A stretch of DNA of 64,000 bases from assembly GCF_033118175.1 (NCBI RefSeq), contig NC_083692.1:16254001-16318000 (forward strand), given 5' to 3'. A model generated the notes under the pieces. The model searched no databases and was not told where the DNA came from. It saw nothing but the letters and a program-made list of their open reading frames with translations. This document shows positions 21,230-33,534 of this stretch, in pieces (the first letter of the stretch is position 1; each line of letters opens with the position of its first letter). The stretch comes from Dama dama (lineage: Eukaryota; Chordata; Mammalia; Artiodactyla; Cervidae). The position numbers were made by a program, and so were the translations under genes.

Positions 21230-22490
21230 TGCCAGAAATTTTTTTATGTGATGGTACTCACTGCAAAATGAGGATGTGATGAAACAGGCTCAATGTGTTA
21301 CTGGGTGGGGATGGAGAGAGGGTAGAGTCTAAGAAATCATCTTGATAATATGTATCAAGAGTCTTAAATGTTCAATATCCTTTGATCCAATAATTCCATT
21401 TCTAGGAATTTACCCTAAAGGAATAGCCCTCAAAATGGACAAAAGTTATGCATAAAGATAGTCATTACAGGACGTATACCAAAGAGAAGTCCAGTCCTGA
21501 CCATTGAAACGTCTAACGCTGTGATTTACGATGGGTGTTTCAGGCCAAGTTGGGGTTTCCCTGGTGGCTCAGCTGGTAAAGAATCTGCCTGCAATGTGGG
21601 AGACCTGGGTTCGATCCCTGGGTTGGGAAGATCCCCTGGAGAAGGGAACAGCTATCCACTCCAGTGTTCTGGCCTGAAGAATTCCATGGACTGTATAGTC
21701 CAAGGGGTCGCAAACAGTTGGACATAACTGAGCGACTTCACACTTTTTCTTGGGCCAACTGGTGTCCACTCTGTGTCTGGAGGGACTGGAGTCTAAAGGG
21801 GCATTCTCCCAGGGAAACTTTGGATATGGTTTACCTGTAACCTCTAGACATCAAGGCTCAGGTGAGCTTCCTTGGTTGGCAGTACTGATTCGTGTTACAC
21901 ACCATTGCCAGAAGAGTCTGTGACTCCATGGGAAGAGGACTGCTAGAAGCACTTCCCCTGGCTGATTTTCATCTTTATTCTGGGCTGTGATAAACCATGA
22001 CCATGAGTATAACAGCTATCAGTGAGTTCCGTGAGTCCTACAGTGAATTATGGAAACTCAAGGTGGTCTTGAGGACCCCTAAATTTACAAGGGTGTCACA
22101 AGTGAGGGTGGTCATGTGAACTGTTCCCTAACTTTGCAGTTAGTGTCAGAAATTAGGGCAGTCTTGCAGATTGTGCCCCCTCTAACCTCACATGGGGTCA
22201 TCTATAGAAGAAGAATTCCCAGGTATGACTTCAGTGTTCCATAATGGAACAGACTTATGCAATATTATGCAGATATTAAATGTAGCACTCATAAAGAATT
22301 TGTGTTAATAAGAGGGAGGGTATGTTACATGTCCAAAACTAAAAGTCTGATGTATGGTATTTTTACTACACGCATGTAGATTTTGAAATACAGGTAGAAT
22401 AACGTGTACATGAAGTACACCAAAATGCCAATGGGTAGCTGTTCTGGGCTAGTAAGATTGTGACTTTGTTTTTCCTACTTCTCTGAATAA
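21230..22490 (+). mobile_element. diverged L1M-like remnant, split by a SINE
   Basis: 'ccaataattccatttctaggaatttaccctaaagga' (21390-21425) is a typical old L1 phrase. Similar AT-rich L1-like wording returns around 22250-22490 after the SINE. The middle part (21780-22200) is less certain and may be unique DNA. Confidence 0.45.
21552..21744 (+). mobile_element. Bov-tA SINE
   Basis: Complete copy: 'tggggtttccctggtggctc' to 'taactgagcgacttcacac'. It belongs to the short subtype with 'gaattccatggactgtatag' instead of the longer body, as do the copies at 31501, 36464 and 38365. Confidence 0.95.
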
Positions 22491-23551
22491 TTGATGCTTT
22501 TGAACTGTGGTGTTGGAGATTTTTCTACTTCTGTAAACTTAAATGGCCCATAGTACACCAATAAGTATAACTTACTTTGATAATCAGAAATGTGTGTTTA
22601 ATCCCTCAATTCTAGCAATGATTCCATAGCATAAGGTAGTTCGTGATTGGAAAACTCTCAAAAGCTCAAACTTGACTATAAAACTAAAAATGTCACCAAA
22701 AGGAAAGAAAGGAAGACGGACTGTAAGGAAATCTAAGCAGCTTCAAGAGGAGCTCTGACAAGCACAAATATTAAGGGTAGAAAGAAGAAACACGAAACCA
22801 GGGACCTACATAACTCTACGAACAGTGACAGGCAGTGCTACAGAAGAGAAGTCCGTGATGACAAGGTGATGTGTGTCTATAATGGGGGCTGTGCCCTGGC
22901 AAACCCTTCAGATCACTTCCAGATTAACACTAACAGCAGAGCCTTCAGTCCTTAGGTGAAGCAATGGGGCCTTGAATTGACACAGTACTCAAAACACTTT
23001 CCCAAACACTGCCTTTCTTCTCATGGGCTTCTGTTCTTCAAAATCTTAGCTGAATGTGAATAAAAACTTTAATAAACAAGATGAGTTGTTGTTAAAGTGT
23101 CAGTTGGCTGAAGCCAGCAATGAGGGGACACTTGCAAAAGAGCCAAGGCATTAAAAATGGTTTCTGCTGTTTAAGTTCAGGGCAAGTCAAAGAAAAAGAT
23201 GCCATGGGCACTGTTGTGGAATGGCAGAGATTTTTATCAGAAATAAGGCAGAACTTCTATATCCCCTAATTTGTTCCCTTTTTACTGTCCAATAAAATCT
23301 TTTACCATGAAATGTGTAACACAAATGTTGATAAGAGGGAATTAAAGCCCTGAGTGAAGAGATTATAAAAAGTGCACCTGTTTTCTAGCTACTCTAATGA
23401 ATTAAAGTCACTTACCTCAATGAATTATTCTCCTAGATGCTGATAACTCTTGCAAATGGGATTGCTAAGTTATTGTCAAGGATCTTGGATGTAAGTGGAA
23501 GAACAGAAGATTCTGGAAGAGGCAGGTTGGGGCTATTATAGCAAGTGTCCT
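22491..23551. other. unique sequence, no gene seen
   Basis: A short Lys/Arg-rich frame begins with ATG at 22689 and stops after 22 codons. It has no splice or conservation evidence, so I do not call it. Otherwise the stretch is AT-rich unique DNA. Confidence 0.45.
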
Positions 23552-23804
23552 CCTGCTGCTAAGTCTCTTCAGTCGTGTCCGACTCTGTGTGACCCCATAG
23601 ACGGAAGCCCACCAGGCTCCGCCATCCCTGGGATTCTCCAGGCAAGAGCACTGGAGTGGGTTGCCATTTCCTTCTCCAATGCATGAAAGTGAAAAGTGAA
23701 AGTGAAGTCTCTCAGTCGTGTCCTACTCTTAGCGACCCCATGAACTGCAGCCTACCAGGCTCCTCCGTCCATGGGATTTTCCAGGCAAGAGTACTGGAGT
23801 GGGG
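23552..23804 (-). mobile_element. Bov-A2 SINE (dimer)
   Basis: The reverse dimer starts 'ctgctgctaagtctcttcag', has the central 'atgcatgaaagtgaaaagtg' linker, and ends 'agagtactggagtgggg'. Its last 30 bp or so are missing relative to the copy at 16764. Confidence 0.95.
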
Positions 23805-25464
23805 TTATAGCAAGTGTAGCCTAGATCTAATGCATTATGTTTCACTAAGTATCTTCATACAAATTCTTGCCTGTTCTTTGCAGCAAACAAGTATAGTTGG
23901 ACTAAGTGAGAATAAATGCTAAATGGTAAAGCTGCATACAGAAGCTTGAAATTGTCAGTGGGAGGGATTTAACTGTTCCATTCATCTTACAGATAAGGAT
24001 GGTGAGGTTCTAAGAGACCTGCCAAATGTCCCACTGGTAGTTTATTTTGCAAATAAAGGAGCTTATTACTGCTACCCAAACAAGAGTATCAAATTCTAAG
24101 TAAGCTCTAAGCACTAGAATACAAAATGGTGAACTTCAGGATGCTGTATTAATTCCTGTATAAATACACCCATGAAATATCAGATTGACATCATTTCTGT
24201 CTTTGTCATGTCAGGCTCTCTGATATGGCATATCTGTAATTCAACAAAGGGATTTCCTGATCCCCTCCCTTCAGGCACAAGGCCGACTATCCTCATGGAT
24301 GTGGATGCGTGTCAGAGGCATCACCCAGGACACCTGGAAAGTTGTGTTAATGGGGCCAAAAGCTGAATCAGGGAAAGCTAGGTCAGAGCCTGGTAACAAC
24401 TGAAACCTGTACTTTATTTTTCTTAGTTATATTGCAACAAGCAATAGACAATTTCATACTTTTACGGGGAACAGCGGGAGAAGTATGGTAAGTATGGGAG
24501 AACTTATGGAATTAGTAGGAAGGTGGAGAGGCCGGGCAAGGATGAGCAGGACTCAACTGGCTAGAGCTGTCTGGTCAGGGCACTCCTGCTGGAATGCGTG
24601 GATCTGGTGTTGTCTCTAGGGGAGCGGACACTATCCTTGTTTCATCACTCAAGATGGTTAGCAGTGGGACTCACTGTCCCAACCTTCCATTTAGTGGGCC
24701 CACCCCTTGAGCCTGGAGAAGGGGAGGAGACTTTTCATCTAAACTTCATGAAGTGACAGCAGAGGATGAAAGATCCCCAAAGAACAGAAATGTTGCTGGA
24801 AATAAGGTGAATGAACTACGCTTGGACCCCTGGGGTGATCTGCCTTCTGGGCCTGTGCTTACATGTGGAGTATTTTAGTGAGAAAACCACTCCTCTGCCC
24901 GTGAGAGAGTTGAGATAGGAGTGAATCAGAGAACGCACAGCAAAGTGGTTCATAAATGGAAAGGCGCCATAAAAAGAAAAGGCTTAACATTACTAATTGG
25001 ACAGGAGGAGCAGAACTTCCCTGGTGCACTGTGAGAAGGAGCAGAGGGTGTCCACCGGCCCCCTCTGGGTTCTCCTGAAGCCTGCCCACAGGAGTCACCG
25101 CTCTGTTAGGTAGTAATGTGGTGGGGTGGGCCAAGCTGGCTTCTTGGTCTCCGTCTCTCTGATAAGTGGGTCTGTCTTTCAGTTGGTCCTCAAGTTGGGA
25201 AGGAAAATGGATCTTAACCATCCACTTCCACCCCCATCAAACCCAATCTCAGGGAAATCAGGAGAGCCAATGAGCAAGCCACAGCGAAGGCGGCAGGTGG
25301 AAGGCAAGCTGGAACGGGTCCCTGAGGTGGGGCTCCACGCTCACGGTGACTTTAATCTAGCTCTCACACTGGCTTGCATAAGCCTGCAGCTGCTGAAGGT
25401 CCCAGAGTACCCACACATGACATGGAATTTCACACTGCAGTGGATGAGGTATCGATATAAGAGT
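23805..25464. other. mostly unique sequence, possible MIR scrap
   Basis: A short MIR-like motif on the minus strand lies near 23980-24045 ('ttacagataaggatggtgagg'). The rest is unique. The 114-120-codon frames at 24859-25470 overlap on opposite strands and show no domain. Confidence 0.45.
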
Positions 25465-25660
25465 GGGTAACAGTATGGACTCCATCAGATCACTTGGGGT
25501 CAAGTTTTGGCTCTGCTCTGTGGTCTCAGGTAAGTTAATTAACCTCTTTGGGTCTTGTCTGTTTAATGGGAATAGTGACAGTACCAACCCCACTGGGTTA
25601 TTATGCAGATTAAATGAGACAAGTCTGGCACATAGTAAGGCTCAATAAGTAATCATCATT
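25465..25660 (+). repeat. MIR SINE
   Basis: Clear plus-strand MIR: 'ttggctctgctctgtggtc', 'aagttaattaacctctttgg', 'gtttaatgggaatagtgac' and 'tctggcacatagtaaggctc' follow the consensus order. Confidence 0.8.
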
Positions 25661-26035
25661 GTGAAGAAAACAGCATATGCAACTAGAGATTATCACACTA
25701 AATGAAGTAAGTCAGAAAGAGAAATACCATATGACATCACTTATGTGGAATCTAAAATGTGATACAAATGAAACAGAAATAGAATCAGGGACATAAAAAA
25801 TAGACTAAGGGTTGCCAGTGGGGAGGGGATTGGGGAAAGGAGGGGTTTCGGGTTCCTAAAGTATAACACAAAGTACTATAATCAATATTTCATGATAAAC
25901 CATAATGGAAAATATTTTTTAAAAAAGAATATATATACATACAACTGAATCACTTTACTGTACAGCCGTAATTAGCGCAGCATTATAAATCAACTATACT
26001 TCAATTTAAACAAATAAAAATAAAAAATATAGCAC
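25661..26035 (+). mobile_element. L1 LINE 3' end
   Basis: Landmarks of an older artiodactyl L1 tail: 'gaagtaagtcagaaagagaa', 'cttatgtggaatctaaaat', 'gggttgccagtggggagg', 'gaatcactttactgtacag' and 'aatcaactatacttcaattt', then an A-rich tail. Confidence 0.88.
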
Positions 26036-28301
26036 AGCTGTTAGTTTAATTGGGGGAGTCAGTAACTACCATACCCAGTGGAATTGCCTCAGAGATATTA
26101 ACTAAAGAAAGTTTCTAAAGGACCCTGTCCTGGATGCCATCCTCTCATTTTCACCAGTGATGGAGGGCAAGACAGAAAAATGTATGCTTATCAAAGTGCA
26201 GGAAAACCAAAGCTGTGAATGAAGGTACAAGCTTGCAATGGCAGGATCTGATATTCAGGATCTTAAGAAGGTGGATCCACAAACCAATCTAACAGGACAA
26301 AATGTGATAGTAATAGTTGTACTGTTCTTCATATAGATCAAAATATAATCAAATCATATGAGCATAGGGTAGAAAAATGGCTTTGCAGCATATATTAGAA
26401 ATGCAAAGAGATTTTAGATTAGAGCTATTTCAAAACAAATCCAAAGGATGTCTTCCAAAGCTTTCTTTACTGACTGCAAGTACAGAAAAAGGAAGCCCTC
26501 CCACTTACCTCTGGGCTGATAATGGGGGATTAGGCAGGAGCAGGAAGGATACCCAAGGAGTTTGAAAGGAGAAAGACCACGGGTATGCTTCCAAACCAGA
26601 CTCTTTGATGAGTAACAAAATATAAGGGTTAAATCTAAAGGAACTTAATAGGATTATGAATGGGAAAGAATAAGAGGTTGGGAACCAAGTGACAATAGGA
26701 TCTAAGTGAAAGTGGAGGGGCATTTGAAGAGGAAATTATGAGTGATGTCCACGAGCAGCATAGAACAGATTTGGGCTAGTGTGAGAAAATACGTTCTAAG
26801 AATTGAGTTTTCTGACAATGGATGCACAACTCTGGGAGGCAGTAGTATTCAGGAAACCATTGAGTTTACCTGATGGGATAAATTACATAAATTTCATAAA
26901 TCAGATGGGGAATAGGGCCAGACCACAGATTTAAGTCCTTGTCAATTCTGAATTTCTGTGATTCTATCAAGAAACCATGAATACACAGCCTTGTTCTGAT
27001 GGCAAGCATAGCATCTATCATATTAAGGGACATCGGTCCATTATGTAACCCAGAAATTAAAGTTCAGTAAAGCCACTCCTAAGCTGCCATGTTTGGTAGT
27101 TAGCGGAGCTCCTAACCCAAGAGTTCAAAGAAATTGAAGTCAGGTTTTTACTTGATGCCTGTAGAGAGTTTGCCATCACCTGGCTGCGGGCTGCAGCCCT
27201 CGGGATGGAAAGCATGTCTGAGTCATTGCCTGTGTCAGGAGACAGATGGAAGCTGGCCACATGACCTCTGGTCCCACATCCATTCCACCAAATGGAGAGA
27301 CATGACAAGCCTTTTATTTTCAGGACAGAGCGCCATTGATTATTCCCTGTTAATGCTTCCCTGTCGATGGCGGGCAGGGACTAGAGGGAAATGGAAGGAT
27401 GTGATATCCGGGCCCCCAAAGGGAAAATCAATGTGATATGGTTTGTATTTCATCCTAGGATAACCTCTTTCTCTGAGTTCCAACCCACAGGCCACTGTTT
27501 TTCTCCACCAACTCCTCCAGACACTGTCATGTCCTTTCACACTCATCAAAGGACAGGGAGGAAGGGGAGAGGAGATAAGGAACGGGCACCGGGAATTATT
27601 AAACTCAGCTTTCACTTTCTTTTCGGAATTCACAGTCACTAAACAGGCTATAGGATACACAGAAACTTTCTCAGCAGGTTCAGATCAGAGGGGAAGAGCC
27701 AACTAAGTCAGCCGAAGAAACCCTTGTCTGACTTATTACTGATGCATCCAGCAGTCAGCTAGTCTCAAAGGATGACCTTGGAAAACTGACAACCTAGAAA
27801 CTGCATGCCCCCTGGCACAATGCTGAAAGTTACAAGTTCAGAGAAAGAGGCAGAGACTTGTAATGTGGGGAGGTGAGAGGGAAGAAGCAACCTTTCTTTG
27901 TGTACACACACACACACACACACAAATCAAACACCAAAACTGTTTATGTTCCTCCCTCCCGAAAAGGAACTCAACATTTTGAAACAAAATGCTTGAGAAT
28001 CTGGGATCTAACAGAGGGGAACTTTTGTTCCCTGTGGGGTCTGGGGGAAGAGAAAGCAACACTACCTTACTGTCTTTTAAGTAGAGATGCAAACCAGAAA
28101 TATCCTGATACCTAGAGCTTATACTTACTTTCTAGCTCCAGACAGGGTTTTTATTAGCATTTAACCTCCTCAGAGTTGAAGCCACAGAGACCCATAAGGC
28201 CGTGTTGCTTCTGCAAAGCTACAGGATTATCTACTGCAATTTTCCCCTTTCATGTAGGAATTGACCCAGGAGAACTGAATAGACATTTTTAACTCCACTT
28301 A
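26036..28301. other. unique sequence with an enhancer-like patch and (AC)n
   Basis: No gene is seen. The 27060-27470 part has a dense, non-repetitive texture (for example 'ggacagagcgccattgatta', 'ttccctgtcgatggcgggc') and could be a conserved non-coding element. A short (AC)n lies at 27903-27924. Frames of 80-106 codons overlap on both strands. Confidence 0.4.
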
Positions 28302-28436
28302 CTGAGAAGGAAATGGCAACCCACTCCAGTACTCTTGCCTGGAAAATCCCATGGATGGAGAAGCCTGGTAGGCTACAGTCCATGGGGTCGCAAAGAGTCG
28401 GACACAACCGAGCAACTTCACTTTCACTTTCACTTT
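28302..28436 (+). mobile_element. Bov-A SINE monomer
   Basis: A single Bov-A unit without the tRNA head: 'gagaaggaaatggcaaccc' to 'caacttcactttcactttcac'. Confidence 0.94.
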
Positions 28437-29134
28437 ATGTCCTAGGCCCAGGAATCACGGACCAAGCCCTCTGGTTGGGGAAGGCTGGACCAGGTGACCT
28501 CCAATGAGCTTTCCAACTCTCAGTCTCTTTGTAGGGTCTCTGTGGTGATGGCCAGAGTGGCCGGGACTAGGAGGCTGTTCTCTGCTTGTAGGTAGAATTG
28601 AGTAATCCATGTTTCACATACCTACATATGTGGATTCCAATTCCAATAGTTACAGGCAGTACTTTTCCCAATGCATTTCTACGTGTATAGAATCATATCT
28701 GTGTTACAAACATGAGCTACTCTTAAATAACTTAGAGAAAACCTGTGTCCCTAGCAGGAGCATGATTCGTTTTATGTTAATCAATTCACAAATGACTTGC
28801 AAGCAATGCCACCAAAGAGGCTGTGGATCATGAATATCCGAGAATGGTCTTGAGGCCATGACTCCACATGTCCCCGGATCCAACTCCCCACAGTGGGTCA
28901 ACTTCATGCCTTGGGTTCTAACCCGGTCAGCTGGTCACAGTCACTTCTGCCTGAGTCCTTCTCCCCTATGACCCTCTCCCAAAGACTGAGGGGCTTTGGG
29001 GCTCCTTCAGTCTCCCTCCCCTATTGCCTGAGTGCTTTCCCCTCTACTCCACACTGACCAGATAGGTGCTTTGAAGTTGGGGAGACATCCATAGGCAATT
29101 GCTTAGTCCCACACCAGAGATAATACTTTGGCCA
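28437..29134. other. unique sequence, no gene seen
   Basis: I see no repeat and no coding signal. Confidence 0.5.
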
Positions 29135-29365
29135 CCTGATGTGAAGAGCCAACTCACTGGAAAAGACCCTGATTCTGGGAAAAGACTGAGGGCAGGAGGA
29201 GAAGGGAGTGACAGAGGATGAGATAGTGAGATGGCATCACTGACTCAATGGACATGAGTTTCGGCAAACTCCAGGAGATAGTGAAGGACAGGGAAGCCTG
29301 GTATGCTGCAGTCCATGGGGTGCAAAGAGTTGGACATGACTTAGTGACCAAAGACCACCACACCA
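29135..29365 (+). mobile_element. BovB (RTE LINE) 3' end
   Basis: The 3' UTR phrases 'tgtgaagagccaactcactgg', 'aaaagaccctgattctgggaa', 'gatggcatcactgactcaatg' and 'ggacatgagtttcggcaaac' are diagnostic. The copy is strongly 5'-truncated. Its last 60 bp resemble Bov-A, reflecting the shared origin of the SINE tail and the BovB 3' end. Confidence 0.93.
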
Positions 29366-29729
29366 GAGATAATTCTACAGGGAAAGCAATTATCCTAGAG
29401 AAATTGCTGGCCAGAAGCCTGGGGTGCTGAGTCCCAGCATGGCCTTTACTGTGGAAGATCCTTTTCAAACATCATGGAGAATTACATATGGCCCCATGAC
29501 CTACTCTGAAAGGAAATGCCAGAGCCCCTCAAGGATCCCCAAATGGCAGGGTGGGAGGACCCCTCAAGGTGGTCCAGGAGGGCCTCTGAGCAGTACTTCC
29601 TGCCCAGTTCCTGAGTGTCAAGGGGAGGTGAGGTCTATAATGCCCTGTCCTGACTCTCAGACATACTCCTACACTCAAAAACACTTCCCCTGCTCACATA
29701 CATTTTGGTGTTTGTGTTGTGTTGTTTTT
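29366..29729. other. unique sequence, no gene seen
   Basis: The 137-codon frame at 29424-29837 is open through unique DNA and into the next SINE. It has no recognisable domain and its C-terminal end is SINE-derived, so I do not call it coding. Confidence 0.45.
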
Positions 29730-29875
29730 ATTGACTATAACTGGAGAAGGAAATGGCAACCCACTCCAGTATCCTTGCCTGGAGAATCCCAGGGACGGGG
29801 GAGCCTGGTGGGGTTGCACAGAGTCGGACATGACTGAAGCGACTTAGCAGCCACAGCAGCAGCATTGACTATAAC
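29730..29875 (+). mobile_element. Bov-A SINE with perfect 12-bp target duplication
   Basis: The insert (29742-29863) runs 'tggagaaggaaatggcaacc' to 'gacttagcagccacagcagc'. attgactataac flanks it at 29730-29741 and 29864-29875. The perfect duplication suggests a comparatively young insertion. Confidence 0.94.
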
Positions 29876-31489
29876 ATATCTCCAGAAAAATGCACATCAC
29901 GTTTCTGAGCTGTATTCATGTTGCTTCATGTCATTTGTTAATCTTTGTTTGTATGTATTAACAGTATTCCACTGTATGACTATATCACAATATATGAATT
30001 CATTCTGTTGATGGATTTTTGTGTCATTTTCAGTTTGGGCTACTATGTATAGGGCGGCTATGTCCCTGTGTTTTGGGGCACATATGTACACGTTTCTATT
30101 TCATATATAGCTAAGAATGGTATTCCTGTGTGGCTAGGTTTGCATATGTTTAGCTTTAGTGGATATTGTCAAATAACCACTCAGGTGGCTAGACCAATAT
30201 ACACCCTTACCAGCAGCTGAGGGGACTGTCTGTTGTTCCACATCCTTACCGGTACTCATTGTCAGTACTGTCAGTCTTTTTCATTTTAGCCATTCTGTTG
30301 AGAGTGTATGGTTTGTGGTTTTAATTAACATTTCATGAATGACTAATGATGTTTAACCCTCTTTCATACACTTACTGACCATTTGGATATCCTCTTTTGT
30401 GACGTTTTCTGCAAGTCATTTGCCTGGTGTTGGATTATCTGCTTATTTAATTGATCTGTAGCCATTTCTAAAATAGACTCTGGATGCAAGCCTTTTGTCA
30501 AGTATTTGTATTGCAAGTATAATCTCCTACCCTGTGGCTGACTTTTTTTTTTTTTTTAACCCTTAATGGAGTTCTTCGAATAGAAAAATTTTAATTTAAC
30601 CTAATACATCAGTCTTTATCTTGCTGGGTAGTACTTGTTATTTTGCATAAGAAATATTTACCTACTTCAAGGTAATGAAGACATTTTCCTGGTTTTGCTT
30701 TTGTTTTTCTTTTGGAAGTCTTCTTGTTTTATTCTTTCACCTTTATAATACAATTTTTTATGGAACTGGTTTTGTTTAATTGGTAAAGATAAGGTCAAGA
30801 TTTATACTGCAAGTAAATATTCAGCTGAATGATCACCTTTATGAAAGATCATCCATTCCTCACTATGCTACATAGTCATCTTTGTCCTTAGCAAGGGATC
30901 GTATGTATATGGGTCACTTCTTATCTCTATTCTATGCCACTGGTCTACTTGTCTATATGTACATCAATACCGCATAGCACTATAGCTTTATAAGAAGTCT
31001 TGATACCTGGCAGTATAAGTCTTCCAGCTTTGTTCTTCAAGACTATCTTCTCTATTCTTGGTCCTTAACGTTTTCATATAAATATTGAAATTAGCTTAAT
31101 TCCCCCTCCCACCCCCCCCACCCCCCCGCCGCCACAAAAGCTTTGATGTTGACTGGATTGCACTCCTTCTAAGAACTGATAGTTGAGCCTTCAATTCATG
31201 AACACTGCAGCTTCTCCATAAAGTCTTTTTGATCTTTCAGTGTTTTCTCTGTGAAGGTCTTGTGTATCTTTCATTAGATATATTCCCAGGTATTTTGTAT
31301 CTTTGATGCTGTTATAAATAGTATTTTAAATTTTCATTTTCAGTTTATTACAGATATGTAGAAATATGTAGTTCTTGAATCCAGAGAACTTTCTATATTT
31401 ATTTTTAATAATTCCAGCTATAGATTCCTTAGAATTTTCTACTTAAGCAATAATTTTATCTGTGAATAAGTACAGTTTAATTTTTTCCT

Positions 31490-31676
31490 TTCTAGTTTTT
31501 CTAGAATCCACCTGCAATGTGGGACACCTGGGTTCGATCCCTGGGTCGGGAAGATCTGCTGGAGAAGGGAAAGGCTACCCACTCCAGTATTCTGGCCTGG
31601 AGAATTACACGGACTGTATACTCAGGGGGTCCCAAAAAGCTGGAAACGACTGAGCGACTTTTCACTTCTAGTTTTT
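31490..31676 (+). mobile_element. Bov-tA SINE, 5'-truncated, nested in L1
   Basis: The SINE (31501-31665) lacks the first ~30 bp of the tRNA head and has the 'gaattacacggactgtatac' body subtype. 11-bp duplications ttctagttttt lie at 31490-31500 and 31666-31676, within antisense L1. Confidence 0.93.
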
Positions 31677-31985
31677 ATAACTTTTTTTCTTGTTACAATG
31701 GTTAGACTCACTAATTCTTTTTTCTCTTGTTACAGTGGTTAGAATCACTAGAATTCCTAACCTAGTACAATACTGAATAGAAGGAATATTAAGAGGTATT
31801 CCTAATTTCAGGGTGAAGGCATTCAATATCTCACTATTAACTATGATACTCTCTGTAAGATTTTTATAGATGATCTTTACCAGTTTAGTGGAGTTTCCTT
31901 CTATTCCTAGTGTGTTAAGAGTATTTGTCACGAGAAGTACTTGATTTTATTAAACACTTTTTCTATATCTATCTATATCATTTAG

Positions 31986-32198
31986 GGGTTCCCAAGTGGA
32001 ACTAGTGGTAAAGAATCTGCCTGCCAATGCAGGAGATGCAAGAGACATGGATTCGATCCCTGGATCGGGAAGATCTCCTGGAGTAAGAAATGGCACCCAC
32101 TCCAGTATTCTTGCCTGGAGAATTCCAAGGACAGAGGAACCTGGTGGGCTACAGTTCATGGGGCCTCAAAGAGTCCAACATGACCAAGTGCATACTTA
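31986..32198 (+). mobile_element. Bov-tA SINE, full-length, nested in L1
   Basis: 'ggttcccaagtggaactagtgg' to 'ccaacatgaccaagtgcata'. Antisense L1 ORF2 wording continues on both sides. Confidence 0.93.
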
Positions 32199-32261
32199 TA
32201 TATTTCATTCTATTGAGATCATCTTATCCTTTTTCTATTTTTTTAAGTTAATTTGGTTAAA

Positions 32262-33534
32262 CAGACTCATTTTTAAATTGAGATATAATTCATATACCAC
32301 AATAGTCATCCTTTTAAAGTGTACAGTTCTGTGGTCTTTCAGGATATTTATAAAGTTGTACAAGCATCAACAGTATCGAATTCCAGGACATTTCAATCAC
32401 CCCCAGAAAGAAACTCCCTACCCATCAGCAATCATTCCTCATTAACTTCTCCCTCCCAGACTGTCGTAGCCACTAACCTACTTTCCGTCTCTGTAGATTT
32501 GCCTTTTCTGGATATTTCATAGAAGGGGACTCATAATATGTGGCCTTTTGTGTCTGACTTCTTTCACTTAGCACAATGTTACCAAGATTCATTCATGTTG
32601 TGTTGGGTCAGTACTTCATCCCCTTTCACAGCTGAATAATATTCCATCATATGGATAGACCATATCTGTTTGTCCATTCATTAGTCAATGGACATCTGGA
32701 TTGTTTCCACTCTTCTTCTATTATTAATCATGCTCCTATGCACATGGGGAGATAGGCTCATAGGTTTTTCTTTCTTGAGTAAATACCTAGGAGTAAAACT
32801 GCTGGGTCATATGGTAACCTGTGATTAACTTTTTGAGGAACTGTCCAGCTCTTTTCCAGGGTGGCTTATACCATTTTACATTCCCACAGCAATTTGTGAG
32901 AGTTCCAATGTCTTCACATCCTTGGCTTATTCATTATTGCCTATATATATAATATATATATATATATTTTATTACAGTCTTCTTCATGGGTGTGAAGTAG
33001 TGTATCATTGTGTTTTGACTTACATTTCCCTAATGACTAATAATGTTGAGCATCTTTTCACGACTTACTGGCCATTTGTATATTTTCTTTAGAGAAATGT
33101 TTACTCAAGTCCTTTGCCATTTTTTTTAAGTTGGGTTGTATGTCTTTTTGTTGTTTCATTGTAAGAATAACTTAAATATTCTGAATTTAGACCCTTATCT
33201 GATATATGAATTGCAAATATTTTCTCCTACTTTGTGGGTTATCTATTTTCTTTATAGAGTCTTTTGGAGGACAAAAGCTTAAACTTTTGATGAAGTTCAA
33301 TTTATCTTTTTTTGTCTTTTGCTTGCTTGTGTTTTTGGTGTCATATCTAAGGAACCATGGCCTAACAATGTCATGAAGATTTACACTTGTATTTTCTTCT
33401 AAGAGTTTTATGTTTCAGCTCTTACATTTAGATTTTTGATCCATTTTGAGTTAATTTTTACATATGGTATATGAAGAGATCCAACTTTTTTTTTTCACAT
33501 ATGGCTATCCAGTTGTGCCAGCACCATTTGTTGA
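32262..33534 (-). mobile_element. second L1 LINE, nested inside the larger L1
   Basis: A second L1 3' end in the same orientation starts here ('aaattgagatataattcatata', 'caatcacccccagaaagaa', 'tgtctgacttctttcacttag') and runs to 'agcaccatttgttgaaaaca'. On each side the outer L1's ORF2 text is cut mid-sentence and resumes ('attgagatcatcttatcc' ... 'aatgttaaggcaaacttg'). A (TA)n patch lies at 32941-32968. Confidence 0.8.

Noticed and set aside
22689..22757. Lys/Arg-rich 22-codon frame
   Set aside because: Too short and without splice, expression or conservation evidence.
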